A stretch of DNA of 18,111 nt from assembly GCA_027343965.1 (NCBI GenBank), contig DAHWJX010000146.1:1-18111 (forward strand). The letters are read 5' to 3'. This DNA comes from JAKACU01 sp021821185 (lineage in GTDB: Bacteria; Bacillota; Bacilli; Alicyclobacillales; SLC66). The notes under the pieces are model-generated. The model made no database searches. It had not been told where the DNA came from and saw only the letters and a program-made list of their open reading frames with translations. Shown here in pieces: positions 1-5,639 of the stretch. The position numbers were made by a program, and so were the translations under genes. Each line of letters opens with the position of its first letter. Positions within the stretch are counted from its first letter, which is position 1.

Positions 1-36
1 TACAACACATCGCTAAGTAGTGCAATCACCGGTTAA
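1..36 (+). CDS. Possible 3' end of an upstream gene (partial)
   Basis: Frame 1 is open from the left edge to a TAA at 34-36 and would encode the C-terminal residues YNTSLSSAITG. A strong terminator begins eight bases after this stop, which is what the end of a gene would look like. In many spore formers spoIVB lies directly upstream of spo0A, but this tail is too short to identify and I cannot confirm that it is SpoIVB. It could also be chance open sequence. Confidence 0.3.
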   Translation, partial: YNTSLSSAITG

Positions 37-43
37 GCTTATC

Positions 44-70
44 AAAAACCCGCTTTTGCGGGTTTTTTTT
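44..70 (+). terminator. Rho-independent terminator upstream of spo0A
   Basis: The arms CCCGC (49-53) and GCGGG (58-62) pair around a TTTT loop, and the stem is extended by AAAAA/TTTTT. The run of T continues to 70. The stem plus T-tract is a classic intrinsic terminator on the plus strand. It would end the transcript of the upstream gene and so separate spo0A, which then needs its own promoter. The flanking A-run means it could also work on the minus strand. Confidence 0.9.
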
Positions 71-71
71 A

Positions 72-99
72 TGTCGTAAAACGTCGGAAAGCATCGTAA
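72..99. promoter_or_regulatory. Three 10-bp phased repeats resembling degenerate 0A boxes
   Basis: Three decamers follow each other without gaps: ATGTCGTAAA (71-80), ACGTCGGAAA (81-90) and GCATCGTAAA (91-100). Each has a YRTCG core followed by a purine-rich end, and the period is one helical turn. The Spo0A recognition box is TGTCGAA, and Spo0A is known to bind tandem boxes 10 bp apart as a dimer. The first repeat carries TGTCG with one extra base before the A-run. I infer a regulatory array for Spo0A autocontrol. None of the three is a perfect box. Confidence 0.45.
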
Positions 100-116
100 A
101 GTATTTCTTTTTTTTG

Positions 117-145
117 AAAGGAACCCTGAACCAGATGTCGAATTG
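117..145 (+). promoter_or_regulatory. Sigma-H-like promoter overlapping a 0A box (spo0A Ps-type promoter)
   Basis: A perfect 0A heptamer TGTCGAA lies at 136-142. The same bases form part of a sigma-H-like promoter: AAAGGAACC at 117-125 (consensus RNAGGAWWW), an 11-bp spacer, and GTCGAATTG at 137-145 (consensus RNNGAATWW). Both elements and the spacing are close to the Bacillus subtilis sigma-H consensus. In B. subtilis the sporulation promoter of spo0A is sigma-H dependent and is itself controlled by Spo0A~P, so this arrangement fits expected autoregulation. The site is 34 bp upstream of the start codon. Confidence 0.65.
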
Positions 146-178
146 AATAGAGGTGCCAGTTGAGGAGGTTTTTGTGCT

Positions 179-1039
179 TTGGATATGATTAAAGTGCTGA
201 TAGCAGATGATAATCGTGAGTTTGCCGAATTACTCAAAGAGTATATTGGCGATCAAGCTGATATGACAGTGGTAGGTCTAGCTCATAATGGGCAAGATGC
301 ACTGAATTTGGTAGAGATGGTGCAGCCGGACGTCTTAGTGCTTGATATTATCATGCCAGTGCTTGATGGTATCGGTGTTCTTGAAAGAGTTCGTCATGCA
401 GACGTTGCCGTAGTCCCGAGGACGATTATGTTGACTGCCTTTGGACAAGAGGTCGTGACTAAGAAGGCACTCGATCTTGGCGCATTATATTATGTGCTCA
501 AGCCTTTTGATCTTGATGTACTCATTGAACGCATTCGCGATGTCATGAACATGTCAAGTTATATGGAACAACCTAGATCTGTTGCCGCAGGTGCAACTCT
601 GACTGTCGCCGGATCGGCAAATGGCTCATCGAGTACGTATAGTGGGGCACATATCGTGTCTTTGTCAGCCGCTAGACCCCGAAATATCGATCAGCAAATT
701 ACGACGATGATCCACGAAATCGGTGTACCTGCACATATTAAAGGGTACCAATATCTTCGTGAGGCCATTGTTATGGTCTATAACGATGTGGAGATTTTAG
801 GTTCCGTAACAAAGATTCTGTATCCGCAAATCGCTGATCGTTTTGCGACAACATCATCACGAGTGGAACGCGCGATTCGGCATGCCATTGAAGTTGCATG
901 GAGCCGTGGTAACAGTGACGCCATCGGTCACGTATTTGGATACACGGTCAATATGAGTAAGGCAAAACCCACAAATAGTGAGTTTATAGCGATGATCGCT
1001 GATAAACTGCGCATGGAAGCCAAATCTGCTCGATCTTAA
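179..1039 (+). CDS. spo0A: Sporulation master response regulator Spo0A
   Basis: Spo0A is the phosphorelay output that commits the cell to sporulation. It is a cytoplasmic transcription factor that binds 0A boxes when phosphorylated. The 286-residue protein has an N-terminal receiver domain (about 1-122) with the acidic pocket D10-D11, the phosphoacceptor D56 in PDVLVLDIIMP, the switch region MLTAFGQ and the conserved Lys in LKPFD. A variable Ser/Gly/Thr-rich linker (about 127-165) follows. The C-terminal DNA-binding domain includes HEIGVPAHIKGYQYLREAI and SSRVERAIRHAIEVAWSRGN and ends with SKAKPTNSEFIAMIADKLR. All of these are nearly invariant in the family. The start chosen is TTG 179, which has GAGGAGG at 162-168 ten bases upstream; the GTG at 174 is out of frame, and ATG 185 lies too far from the Shine-Dalgarno. 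The gene is monocistronic here, with its own terminator-isolated promoter. Confidence 0.97.
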   Translation: MDMIKVLIADDNREFAELLKEYIGDQADMTVVGLAHNGQDALNLVEMVQPDVLVLDIIMPVLDGIGVLERVRHADVAVVPRTIMLTAFGQEVVTKKALDLGALYYVLKPFDLDVLIERIRDVMNMSSYMEQPRSVAAGATLTVAGSANGSSSTYSGAHIVSLSAARPRNIDQQITTMIHEIGVPAHIKGYQYLREAIVMVYNDVEILGSVTKILYPQIADRFATTSSRVERAIRHAIEVAWSRGNSDAIGHVFGYTVNMSKAKPTNSEFIAMIADKLRMEAKSARS

Positions 1040-1042
1040 TCT

Positions 1043-1353
1043 TAGGTAGGCCTTTAGAACAACGTAATGATGGCCATACAAGCCAAATGCCATGACAACC
1101 CCGGAGATGGCCCAGAAGCTATACTTTCGCCAACTTTTCATTCGCCAAGGTTGATACTTGAGATGACGAGAAGTGCGCCGCCATGATGACTTGCGTGACG
1201 TGCCGCTGTTATAATGCTACCAGCATCCGTATCAGCTAGCATAACCATGACTCCAGGTCCAAAGACAGCACCTAGCATCATAAGCGACCGTAACTTTTTT
1301 CGTGTTTTCGAGGGAGGAACCGCTGGACTTGTGGATTTCGAATCAAGCACCAT
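1043..1353 (-). pseudogene. Remnant of an NRAMP-family divalent metal transporter
   Basis: NRAMP (MntH-type) proteins are proton-coupled Mn/Fe transporters of roughly 400 or more residues with 11 membrane helices. Reading from ATG 1353, the minus strand gives 71 residues. Their core, GPGVMVMLADTDAGSIITAA, is the conserved first-helix metal-binding segment of the family (DxxA-type DTDAG). A good ribosome site, GGGAGG, precedes ATG 1353, so this was once a real start. After INLGE the frame stops (TGA at 1140-1138). The other frame, beginning with the ATG of an ATGA overlap at 1141, continues as a basic stretch plus one hydrophobic helix (FWAISGVVMAFGLYGHHYVV) and then runs antisense into spo0A without a proper stop. 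I infer a gene that lost its middle by deletion and kept its two ends. That the second fragment is an NRAMP C-terminus is a guess; the N-terminal identity is well supported. Confidence 0.7.
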
Positions 1354-1395
1354 GTCTCCTCCCATCCTAAATAACTTGCTTTGTCATTGTAACTC

Positions 1396-1420
1396 AAAAA
1401 AGTCGACTGAATAAGTCGAC
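1396..1420 (-). terminator. Terminator for the minus-strand Cys-rich gene
   Basis: GTCGACT (1402-1408) and AGTCGAC (1414-1420) pair around a GAATA loop. Six A residues at 1396-1401 become a T-tract on the minus strand, with none on the other side, so this works in the minus direction. It lies 24 bp beyond the stop codon of the 58-residue ORF at 1444-1620, which supports that ORF being transcribed. Confidence 0.75.
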
Positions 1421-1443
1421 AATAGATTTTCATTCTAACAATA

Positions 1444-1620
1444 TTATGCAAAAGCTTGTTCTCGTGGCTCTGCTGTATAGTGTTCCTCAGTTGTACGCTT
1501 CATCGTTTGTATGATCATTCGTTGACGAAAAATCTCGATGATGCAATCCGCACACTCTTTATTGCCGTAACGGCCACATTGATGACACAATTCATTTAAA
1601 GCAGCATGTTCCCGTTGCAT
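1444..1620 (-). CDS. Small cysteine-rich protein, probable zinc-binding
   Basis: From ATG 1620 to TAA 1446-1444 the minus strand encodes 58 residues. The N-terminal half contains LCHQCGRYGNKECADC, two CxxC knuckles (C12/C15 and C23/C26) spaced as in treble-clef or zinc-ribbon sites. The rest is a charged, probably helical tail ending PREQAFA. I do not recognise the family. The frame stays open upstream to about 1707 and carries three more cysteines (a CPC and a VSCSKG), but has no ATG, GTG or TTG there, so the start is uncertain. Only a weak GGTG is seen eight bases before ATG 1620. A terminator follows the gene, and two 0A boxes lie in its upstream region, shared with the divergent nitronate monooxygenase. 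A DNA- or RNA-associated role is possible for such a protein but is not shown. Confidence 0.55.
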   Translation of the reverse strand: MQREHAALNELCHQCGRYGNKECADCIIEIFRQRMIIQTMKRTTEEHYTAEPREQAFA

Positions 1621-1699
1621 GATGCGAGCACCAATTCCCTTCGAACAAGATACCTGAGTCAGTTTACACGGACAAGTTGTGAACGTAAATAGCGAAAAA

Positions 1700-1744
1700 T
1701 GTCGAAGTTAAAAAGAAAGGGCTTTCACTAAAATTTTTGTCGAA
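1700..1744. promoter_or_regulatory. Pair of 0A boxes (Spo0A operators)
   Basis: Two perfect TGTCGAA heptamers lie in the same orientation at 1700-1706 and 1738-1744, 38 bp apart. The second sits in the extended context TTTTTGTCGAAATT, which is an ideal 0A box. A TATTAT (1752-1757) that could be a -10 element lies just downstream of the second box. The pair is between the minus-strand Cys-rich gene and the plus-strand nitronate monooxygenase gene. Spo0A~P represses or activates depending on box position; with the second box just upstream of the putative -10, either effect is possible. Confidence 0.6.
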
Positions 1745-1794
1745 ATTGGTGTATTATGAGAATGAAACGAGTTATGGAAAGAGGAGAACTGATT

Positions 1795-2883
1795 ATGTGG
1801 AATCAAACGGGTGTGACGCAGTTGTTCGGTATTACCTATCCTATTATACAGGCGGGCATGGCTGGTGTTAGTTCACCGTCTTTGGTAGCAGAGGTTTCTA
1901 ATGCGGGATGTCTTGGAACGCTCGGAGCAGGCTATATGAGTCCGCAGGCCATTACACGCGCTATCAAAGACATCCAGGCACTTACCGACAAGCCATTTGC
2001 CGTCAATTTATTCGTCATGCAACGAGCTATCGCTTTTTCACCTGAATTGCAGAAAATGCAAACAGAGCTTGCACCATTTCGTAAGGAACTGGAATTGACA
2101 GAGCCTGATGCGATTGATTTTGAATGGTATGATTTAACGCAACAAGTTCAAGCTGTGATCGATGCAGGCGTTAAGATAATAAGTTTTACTTTCGGCATTC
2201 CCTCTTCTGATATCTTAAGCATGTTACTTGAGTCAGGCATAACGATCATCGGTACAGCAACTACAGTGAAAGAGGCTGTGATGATTGAGGATGCAGGATT
2301 TCATATCGTGGTCGCGCAAGGCATGGAAGCCGGTGGGCACCGGGCATCGTTTGCATCGGAGGATGAATTGGCGGTGCAAGTTGGTCTCATGAGTCTCGTG
2401 CCGCAAATGGTCGATCAAGTTGGTATTCCCGTGATTGCTGCCGGTGGCATTATGGATGGACGATGCATTGTTGCAGCCCTTGCATTAGGCGCACAAGGTG
2501 TGCAATTGGGGTCAGCCTTTTTATTGGCCGACGAAAGCGGTGCCGTGGAAGCGTATAAAAAAGCGTTGTTAGAGACAAACGATGAAAGCACGATTGTCAG
2601 CAATTTATTTTCTGGAAAGCCTGCTCGCGTGATTGCTAATCGATTTACAAAAGTCTTGCACACCCTTGAAGATAATGTGCCGCCTTTTCCTTTGCAAAAT
2701 GCCTTGACGAGTGATATCCGAAAGATGGCCACTGTCGTAGGCGATACGGATTTGATGTCCATGTATGCAGGACAGTCATCAAGTCTGGGACGTGAGTCAT
2801 CAGTTCGCGACTTGATAAACACACTTCTTTCAGAAGTGGCCATGAACCCATTTCAATATCAGGATACAAGCGATCAGAATTAG
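1795..2883 (+). CDS. Nitronate monooxygenase (FMN-dependent, NMO/2-nitropropane dioxygenase family)
   Basis: Enzymes of this family oxidise alkyl nitronates (for example propionate 3-nitronate) with FMN and O2, and protect cells from these toxins. Some relatives are enoyl-ACP reductases of the FabK type. The 362-residue protein has the N-terminal PIIQAGMAG motif, the GCLGTLGAG loop, the active-site stretch EAGGHRA with the catalytic His at 182, and the FMN phosphate-binding end of the TIM barrel, AAGGIMDGRCIVAALALGAQGVQLGSAFL. Length and motifs fit single-domain bacterial NMOs. The start is ATG 1795, preceded by GAGGAG at 1781-1786 with 8 bases between; an ATG 39 bases upstream in frame has no ribosome site. 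The FabK alternative is less likely because the catalytic His context is that of NMO, but substrate cannot be read from sequence. 0A boxes lie upstream. Confidence 0.88.
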   Translation: MWNQTGVTQLFGITYPIIQAGMAGVSSPSLVAEVSNAGCLGTLGAGYMSPQAITRAIKDIQALTDKPFAVNLFVMQRAIAFSPELQKMQTELAPFRKELELTEPDAIDFEWYDLTQQVQAVIDAGVKIISFTFGIPSSDILSMLLESGITIIGTATTVKEAVMIEDAGFHIVVAQGMEAGGHRASFASEDELAVQVGLMSLVPQMVDQVGIPVIAAGGIMDGRCIVAALALGAQGVQLGSAFLLADESGAVEAYKKALLETNDESTIVSNLFSGKPARVIANRFTKVLHTLEDNVPPFPLQNALTSDIRKMATVVGDTDLMSMYAGQSSSLGRESSVRDLINTLLSEVAMNPFQYQDTSDQN

Positions 2884-2898
2884 CTTGTCAAATCTTCG

Positions 2899-2933
2899 CG
2901 TACCATGTCTTCGATATAGGATGGCATGGTACG
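2899..2933. terminator. Inverted repeat between convergent genes, possible bidirectional terminator
   Basis: CGTACCATG (2899-2907) and CATGGTACG (2925-2933) are a perfect 9-bp inverted repeat around a 17-base loop. It lies in the 57-bp gap between the convergent nitronate monooxygenase and quinone oxidoreductase genes. There is no clear T-tract on either side, so it may be a weak terminator or a 3'-end stabilising hairpin. Confidence 0.5.
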
Positions 2934-2940
2934 AACCTGA

Positions 2941-3924
2941 TTAGTTGACCGTTACCACAATTTTGCCGATGTTTTTATTGTCTTCCATATATTCATGTGC
3001 GAGTGCTATCTCGTCCATTGAAAATACACGATCCACTAACGGGTGCAATGTTCCGCGCTCAAAAAGTGGCTGGGCAAAGGTCCAGAACTCTTGTGTTAGT
3101 TGTATCTTTTGCTCAAGGGAACGAGTGCGCAATGCAGTTCCAATGATTTGCAGCCTACGTGATAAGACGAGACCGAGATTTACATGATCCGCTTTAGCAC
3201 CACCCATAGTGCCAATGATAATTACTTTACCATCCATCGCAAGACTTCTGAGATTCTGTTCGAGGTATGGCCCTCCTACAAAGTCCAAAATAAGGTTGAC
3301 ACCATGTCCGTTCGTATACTGCATGACTTGATCAACAAATGGTTCTTCTTTGTAATCTAGGGCAAGTTTCGCTCCGAGACGGAGGCAGGCGTCTCGTTTT
3401 TCCTTTGTGCCTGCTGTTACGATGCTACTTCCTCCAAGGACATCGACAAGTTGAATGGCAGCCGTGCCCACACCGCTTGCTCCTGCATGGATCAAGACCA
3501 CGTGTCCCTGTTGTAGGTTTCCCAGCCACACAAGATTCGAATAAGCTGTTAAAAAGACTTCAGGAATGGCCGCTGCTTGCTCAAAGGTCATATTATCTGG
3601 AATTTTTGCTGCCATCATGGCGGGGACGACAACCTCTTGTGCGTAGCCACCGCCAGGCAGTAAAGCGCACACGCGATCACCAACGTTGATATTGTGCAGG
3701 TCACTGGCCACTTCTGAAACGACACCAGCCATCTCAAGGCCCATAATGTCTGACTCACCTTGCGGTGGCGGATAAACGCCTCGGCGCTGTAACAAATCAG
3801 CACGGTTAATGGCTGTAGCATGCACATGCACGCGAATCGAACCAGGTGTGAGTATGGGAGCCGGTCGATTGGCTATATAGAGTTTTTCTGGTCCTCCTGG
3901 TTGATCTATCCAGACTGCCTTCAT
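2941..3924 (-). CDS. NAD(P)H:quinone oxidoreductase, zinc-independent MDR family
   Basis: This is a medium-chain dehydrogenase/reductase of the quinone oxidoreductase group (PIG3/QorA-like), which reduces quinones or reactive enones with NAD(P)H in the cytoplasm. The 327 residues begin MKAVWIDQPGGPEKL and contain the GroES-like N-terminal domain with INRADLLQRRGVYPPP (where zinc MDRs would have a catalytic Cys) and GLEMAGVV. The Rossmann nucleotide-binding loop is HAGASGVGTAAIQL, followed by LDFVGG and IIGTMGG. No structural-zinc cysteine cluster is seen. The start ATG 3924 has GGAGG (3935-3931 on the minus strand) at 6-bp spacing. The YPPPQGESDIMGLEMAG segment is typical of the PIG3 branch. 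The gene converges on the nitronate monooxygenase and is divergent from the carboxypeptidase gene. Confidence 0.9.
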   Translation of the reverse strand: MKAVWIDQPGGPEKLYIANRPAPILTPGSIRVHVHATAINRADLLQRRGVYPPPQGESDIMGLEMAGVVSEVASDLHNINVGDRVCALLPGGGYAQEVVVPAMMAAKIPDNMTFEQAAAIPEVFLTAYSNLVWLGNLQQGHVVLIHAGASGVGTAAIQLVDVLGGSSIVTAGTKEKRDACLRLGAKLALDYKEEPFVDQVMQYTNGHGVNLILDFVGGPYLEQNLRSLAMDGKVIIIGTMGGAKADHVNLGLVLSRRLQIIGTALRTRSLEQKIQLTQEFWTFAQPLFERGTLHPLVDRVFSMDEIALAHEYMEDNKNIGKIVVTVN

Positions 3925-3967
3925 AAGACACCTCCATAGTCATTTCGTGACGAAAGAGTTTTCCCTG

Positions 3968-3997
3968 ATTGTAACACTTGTCTATAAATCCCTCCAA
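3968..3997 (-). promoter_or_regulatory. Possible promoter of the quinone oxidoreductase gene
   Basis: On the minus strand TTGGAG (3997-3992) and TACAAT (3973-3968) are separated by 18 bp, a plausible sigma-A promoter. It is 44 bp upstream of the start codon. The -35 element is weak. Confidence 0.4.
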
Positions 3998-4016
3998 ACA
4001 AAGGTCTTATTTCGTG

Positions 4017-4022
4017 TATAAT
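4017..4022 (+). promoter_or_regulatory. Perfect -10 element upstream of the D-Ala-D-Ala carboxypeptidase gene
   Basis: TATAAT lies 35 bp before the start codon. No good -35 is found at 16-18 bp upstream, so activation or another sigma factor may be involved. The A-site ribosome signal GGGAGG follows at 4043-4048. Confidence 0.5.
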
Positions 4023-4057
4023 CGACAGATAGTTAACACTATGGGAGGTTAAGGATT

Positions 4058-5335
4058 TTGGGAAGAGTACGACGGACTCTTTGGATTGGAGCTGCAGTGG
4101 TTGTCGTGTTGATCGGTGGTACGGTTTTTCTAGCCCAAACTGGTGCGCAAACTAACACGACCGTTACAACGGCAGTTTCTGCTTTACCCATGACGGCTTC
4201 GATGAATACATCGCTTGTGTCAATAACAGGCCGTGCTGGTGAGTTAATAGACGCAAGTACTGGGCAAGTACTCTATGCGAACCACGTTACTGCGCGCAAC
4301 TATCCAGCTTCTTTGGTTAAGATGATGACGAGTCTTCTTTTACTAGATCAGGTAAAAAAAGGCCAACTAACAATGAATTCTATTATTCCGGTCAGTCAGC
4401 AGGCATTTCAGGTTGCCCAGACGCCAGGTTTATCGGTAGCGTATATCAATCCTGCTGAACATATTCCCGTGTGGAAAATGCTTGAGTACATGTATGTCGT
4501 TTCCGCTGATGATGCTGCTGTTGCCGTGGGGGATGCCCTTGGCGGAACCGAGACCTCATTTGCGCGTATGATGAATCAAAAAGCTCATCAACTTGGTCTA
4601 ACTGGAACGCATTATACGAATGCATCTGGTCTTCAGGATCCTAAGCAGTACACCAACGTTCGAGATATGGGCACATTGGCTCGGTATCTGATTAGTCACT
4701 ATCCAATCGTGTTAAAATATGCGTCGATGAAAGGTATGTATATCCACCCCGGACAGTACGGGACCACGTACGATCAATTATTAGGTCAATATCCAGGATT
4801 GGATGGTCTTAAAACCGGTTCAACGAATCAGGCAGGTTATAATTTTGTTGGGACAGCCAAACGTGGTCACACACGTCTCATTAGCGTTGTTTTACATGCA
4901 GGATCTTTTCAAAACGTGTTTCAGGATACGGCTAACCTGTTAGACTTTGGTTTTACGCAATTTCATCAGGTGCAGATTCGTCGACAAAACCAGCCTTTGA
5001 CCCAGAAAATTTGGGTCAAAAATGGATCTGATCAGCAATTAACAGTGGCTCCTTATCAGAATATCGATGTTCAGGTGATGCGAGGCAAATCGGTGACGAT
5101 AAAAGAAGTTTTATCGGTACCTGAGCTTAATGCACCCATTGCGGCTGGTCAAAAAGTCGGTATGGATGACATTGTCGTAAGCGGTCATACAGTGCTACAG
5201 GTTCCCGTTTATGCCGTCAAGGCGGACCCACAGGCTGGATTTGTCGCTAAAATATGGCGCTCCGTCATCAATTCGGCACATCAGGGAGCGAAACATGTTG
5301 TGAACTACGTGATGAAGAAACTCGGCAAATTATGA
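4058..5335 (+). CDS. D-alanyl-D-alanine carboxypeptidase (S11 family, penicillin-binding protein)
   Basis: Enzymes of this family remove the terminal D-Ala from peptidoglycan stem peptides outside the membrane, which limits cross-linking. The 425-residue protein has a basic N-terminus and one hydrophobic segment (about 8-26) that serves as signal peptide or anchor. The SxxK motif is S85-L-V-K88. The third motif is K252-T-G. The position of the SxN motif holds S149-A-D151 (VVSADDAAVAVG), so the usual Asn is Asp. The segment GLTGTHYTNASGLQDP is typical. From about 300 a C-terminal PBP5-type beta domain follows, then an amphipathic tail that may associate with the membrane. Start TTG 4058 is chosen because GGGAGG (4043-4048) is 9 bases upstream and the only ATG nearby (4041) runs into a stop. 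Relatives include DacA, DacB and sporulation DacF; I cannot say which. The stop overlaps the minus-strand gene that follows. Confidence 0.93.
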   Translation: MGRVRRTLWIGAAVVVVLIGGTVFLAQTGAQTNTTVTTAVSALPMTASMNTSLVSITGRAGELIDASTGQVLYANHVTARNYPASLVKMMTSLLLLDQVKKGQLTMNSIIPVSQQAFQVAQTPGLSVAYINPAEHIPVWKMLEYMYVVSADDAAVAVGDALGGTETSFARMMNQKAHQLGLTGTHYTNASGLQDPKQYTNVRDMGTLARYLISHYPIVLKYASMKGMYIHPGQYGTTYDQLLGQYPGLDGLKTGSTNQAGYNFVGTAKRGHTRLISVVLHAGSFQNVFQDTANLLDFGFTQFHQVQIRRQNQPLTQKIWVKNGSDQQLTVAPYQNIDVQVMRGKSVTIKEVLSVPELNAPIAAGQKVGMDDIVVSGHTVLQVPVYAVKADPQAGFVAKIWRSVINSAHQGAKHVVNYVMKKLGKL

Positions 5336-5491
5336 CTTATGAATCGTTTTTTGTAGCAGGTATAGGGCAACTGCTGCAAGAAAAACGATAAATACGATCT
5401 TAAAGATCAGAGCGACTACTGCACTGATCACCATGAACGCCATGATGATAAAAAAGATGATGAATACGATACGAATAGCGTCCCACAACAT
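5330..5491 (-). CDS. Small two-helix membrane protein (unrecognised)
   Basis: ATG 5491 to TAA 5332-5330 encodes 53 residues: a short polar start MLWDAIR, a first very hydrophobic helix (about 8-30), a Lys at 31 as a turn, a second helix (about 32-46) and a basic tail QKTIHKS. The ribosome site AAAGGTGG (minus strand, about 5508-5501) lies 9 bases before the ATG, which supports real translation. The gene converges on the carboxypeptidase gene and their stop codons sit side by side: TAA here at 5330-5332 and TGA there at 5333-5335. A hairpin-capable sequence inside the gene (5343-5389) could help end the carboxypeptidase transcript. Small proteins of this kind are common and of unknown function. 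I see no homologue. Confidence 0.7.
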   Translation of the reverse strand: MLWDAIRIVFIIFFIIMAFMVISAVVALIFKIVFIVFLAAVALYLLQKTIHKS

Positions 5492-5513
5492 GTCGACTAG
5501 CCACCTTTGCGCA

Positions 5514-5530
5514 TTACAATGAAATTGTAA
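5514..5530. promoter_or_regulatory. 17-bp palindrome, possible operator
   Basis: TTACAAT (5514-5520), GAA, ATTGTAA (5524-5530) is a perfect 7-3-7 inverted repeat upstream of the small membrane protein gene and 110 bp before the SCP2 gene. Each half contains TACAAT, which resembles a -10 element on either strand, so it could act as promoter core and operator at once. The spacing differs from Fur/PerR boxes (7-1-7), so I assign no regulator. Confidence 0.4.
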
Positions 5531-5639
5531 GGATTACGTACAGCGTAGCATGGACACGTCGAATTGAAAATGCATTGCATCGTAATGACGCGTAATTTTG
5601 CATATGATAAGGATGACTTCGGAACATGGAGGTGGTCCT

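Noticed and set aside
857..1141. Minus-strand ORF of 94 residues overlapping the 3' end of spo0A
   Set aside because: Two thirds of it is antisense to the highly conserved Spo0A C-terminus. Only its first part (1141 to about 1043) is of interest, as the second fragment of the NRAMP remnant.
1756..1794. Upstream in-frame ATG that would add 13 residues to the nitronate monooxygenase
   Set aside because: No ribosome site precedes it, it overlaps the -10-like TATTAT, and ATG 1795 has GAGGAG at proper spacing.
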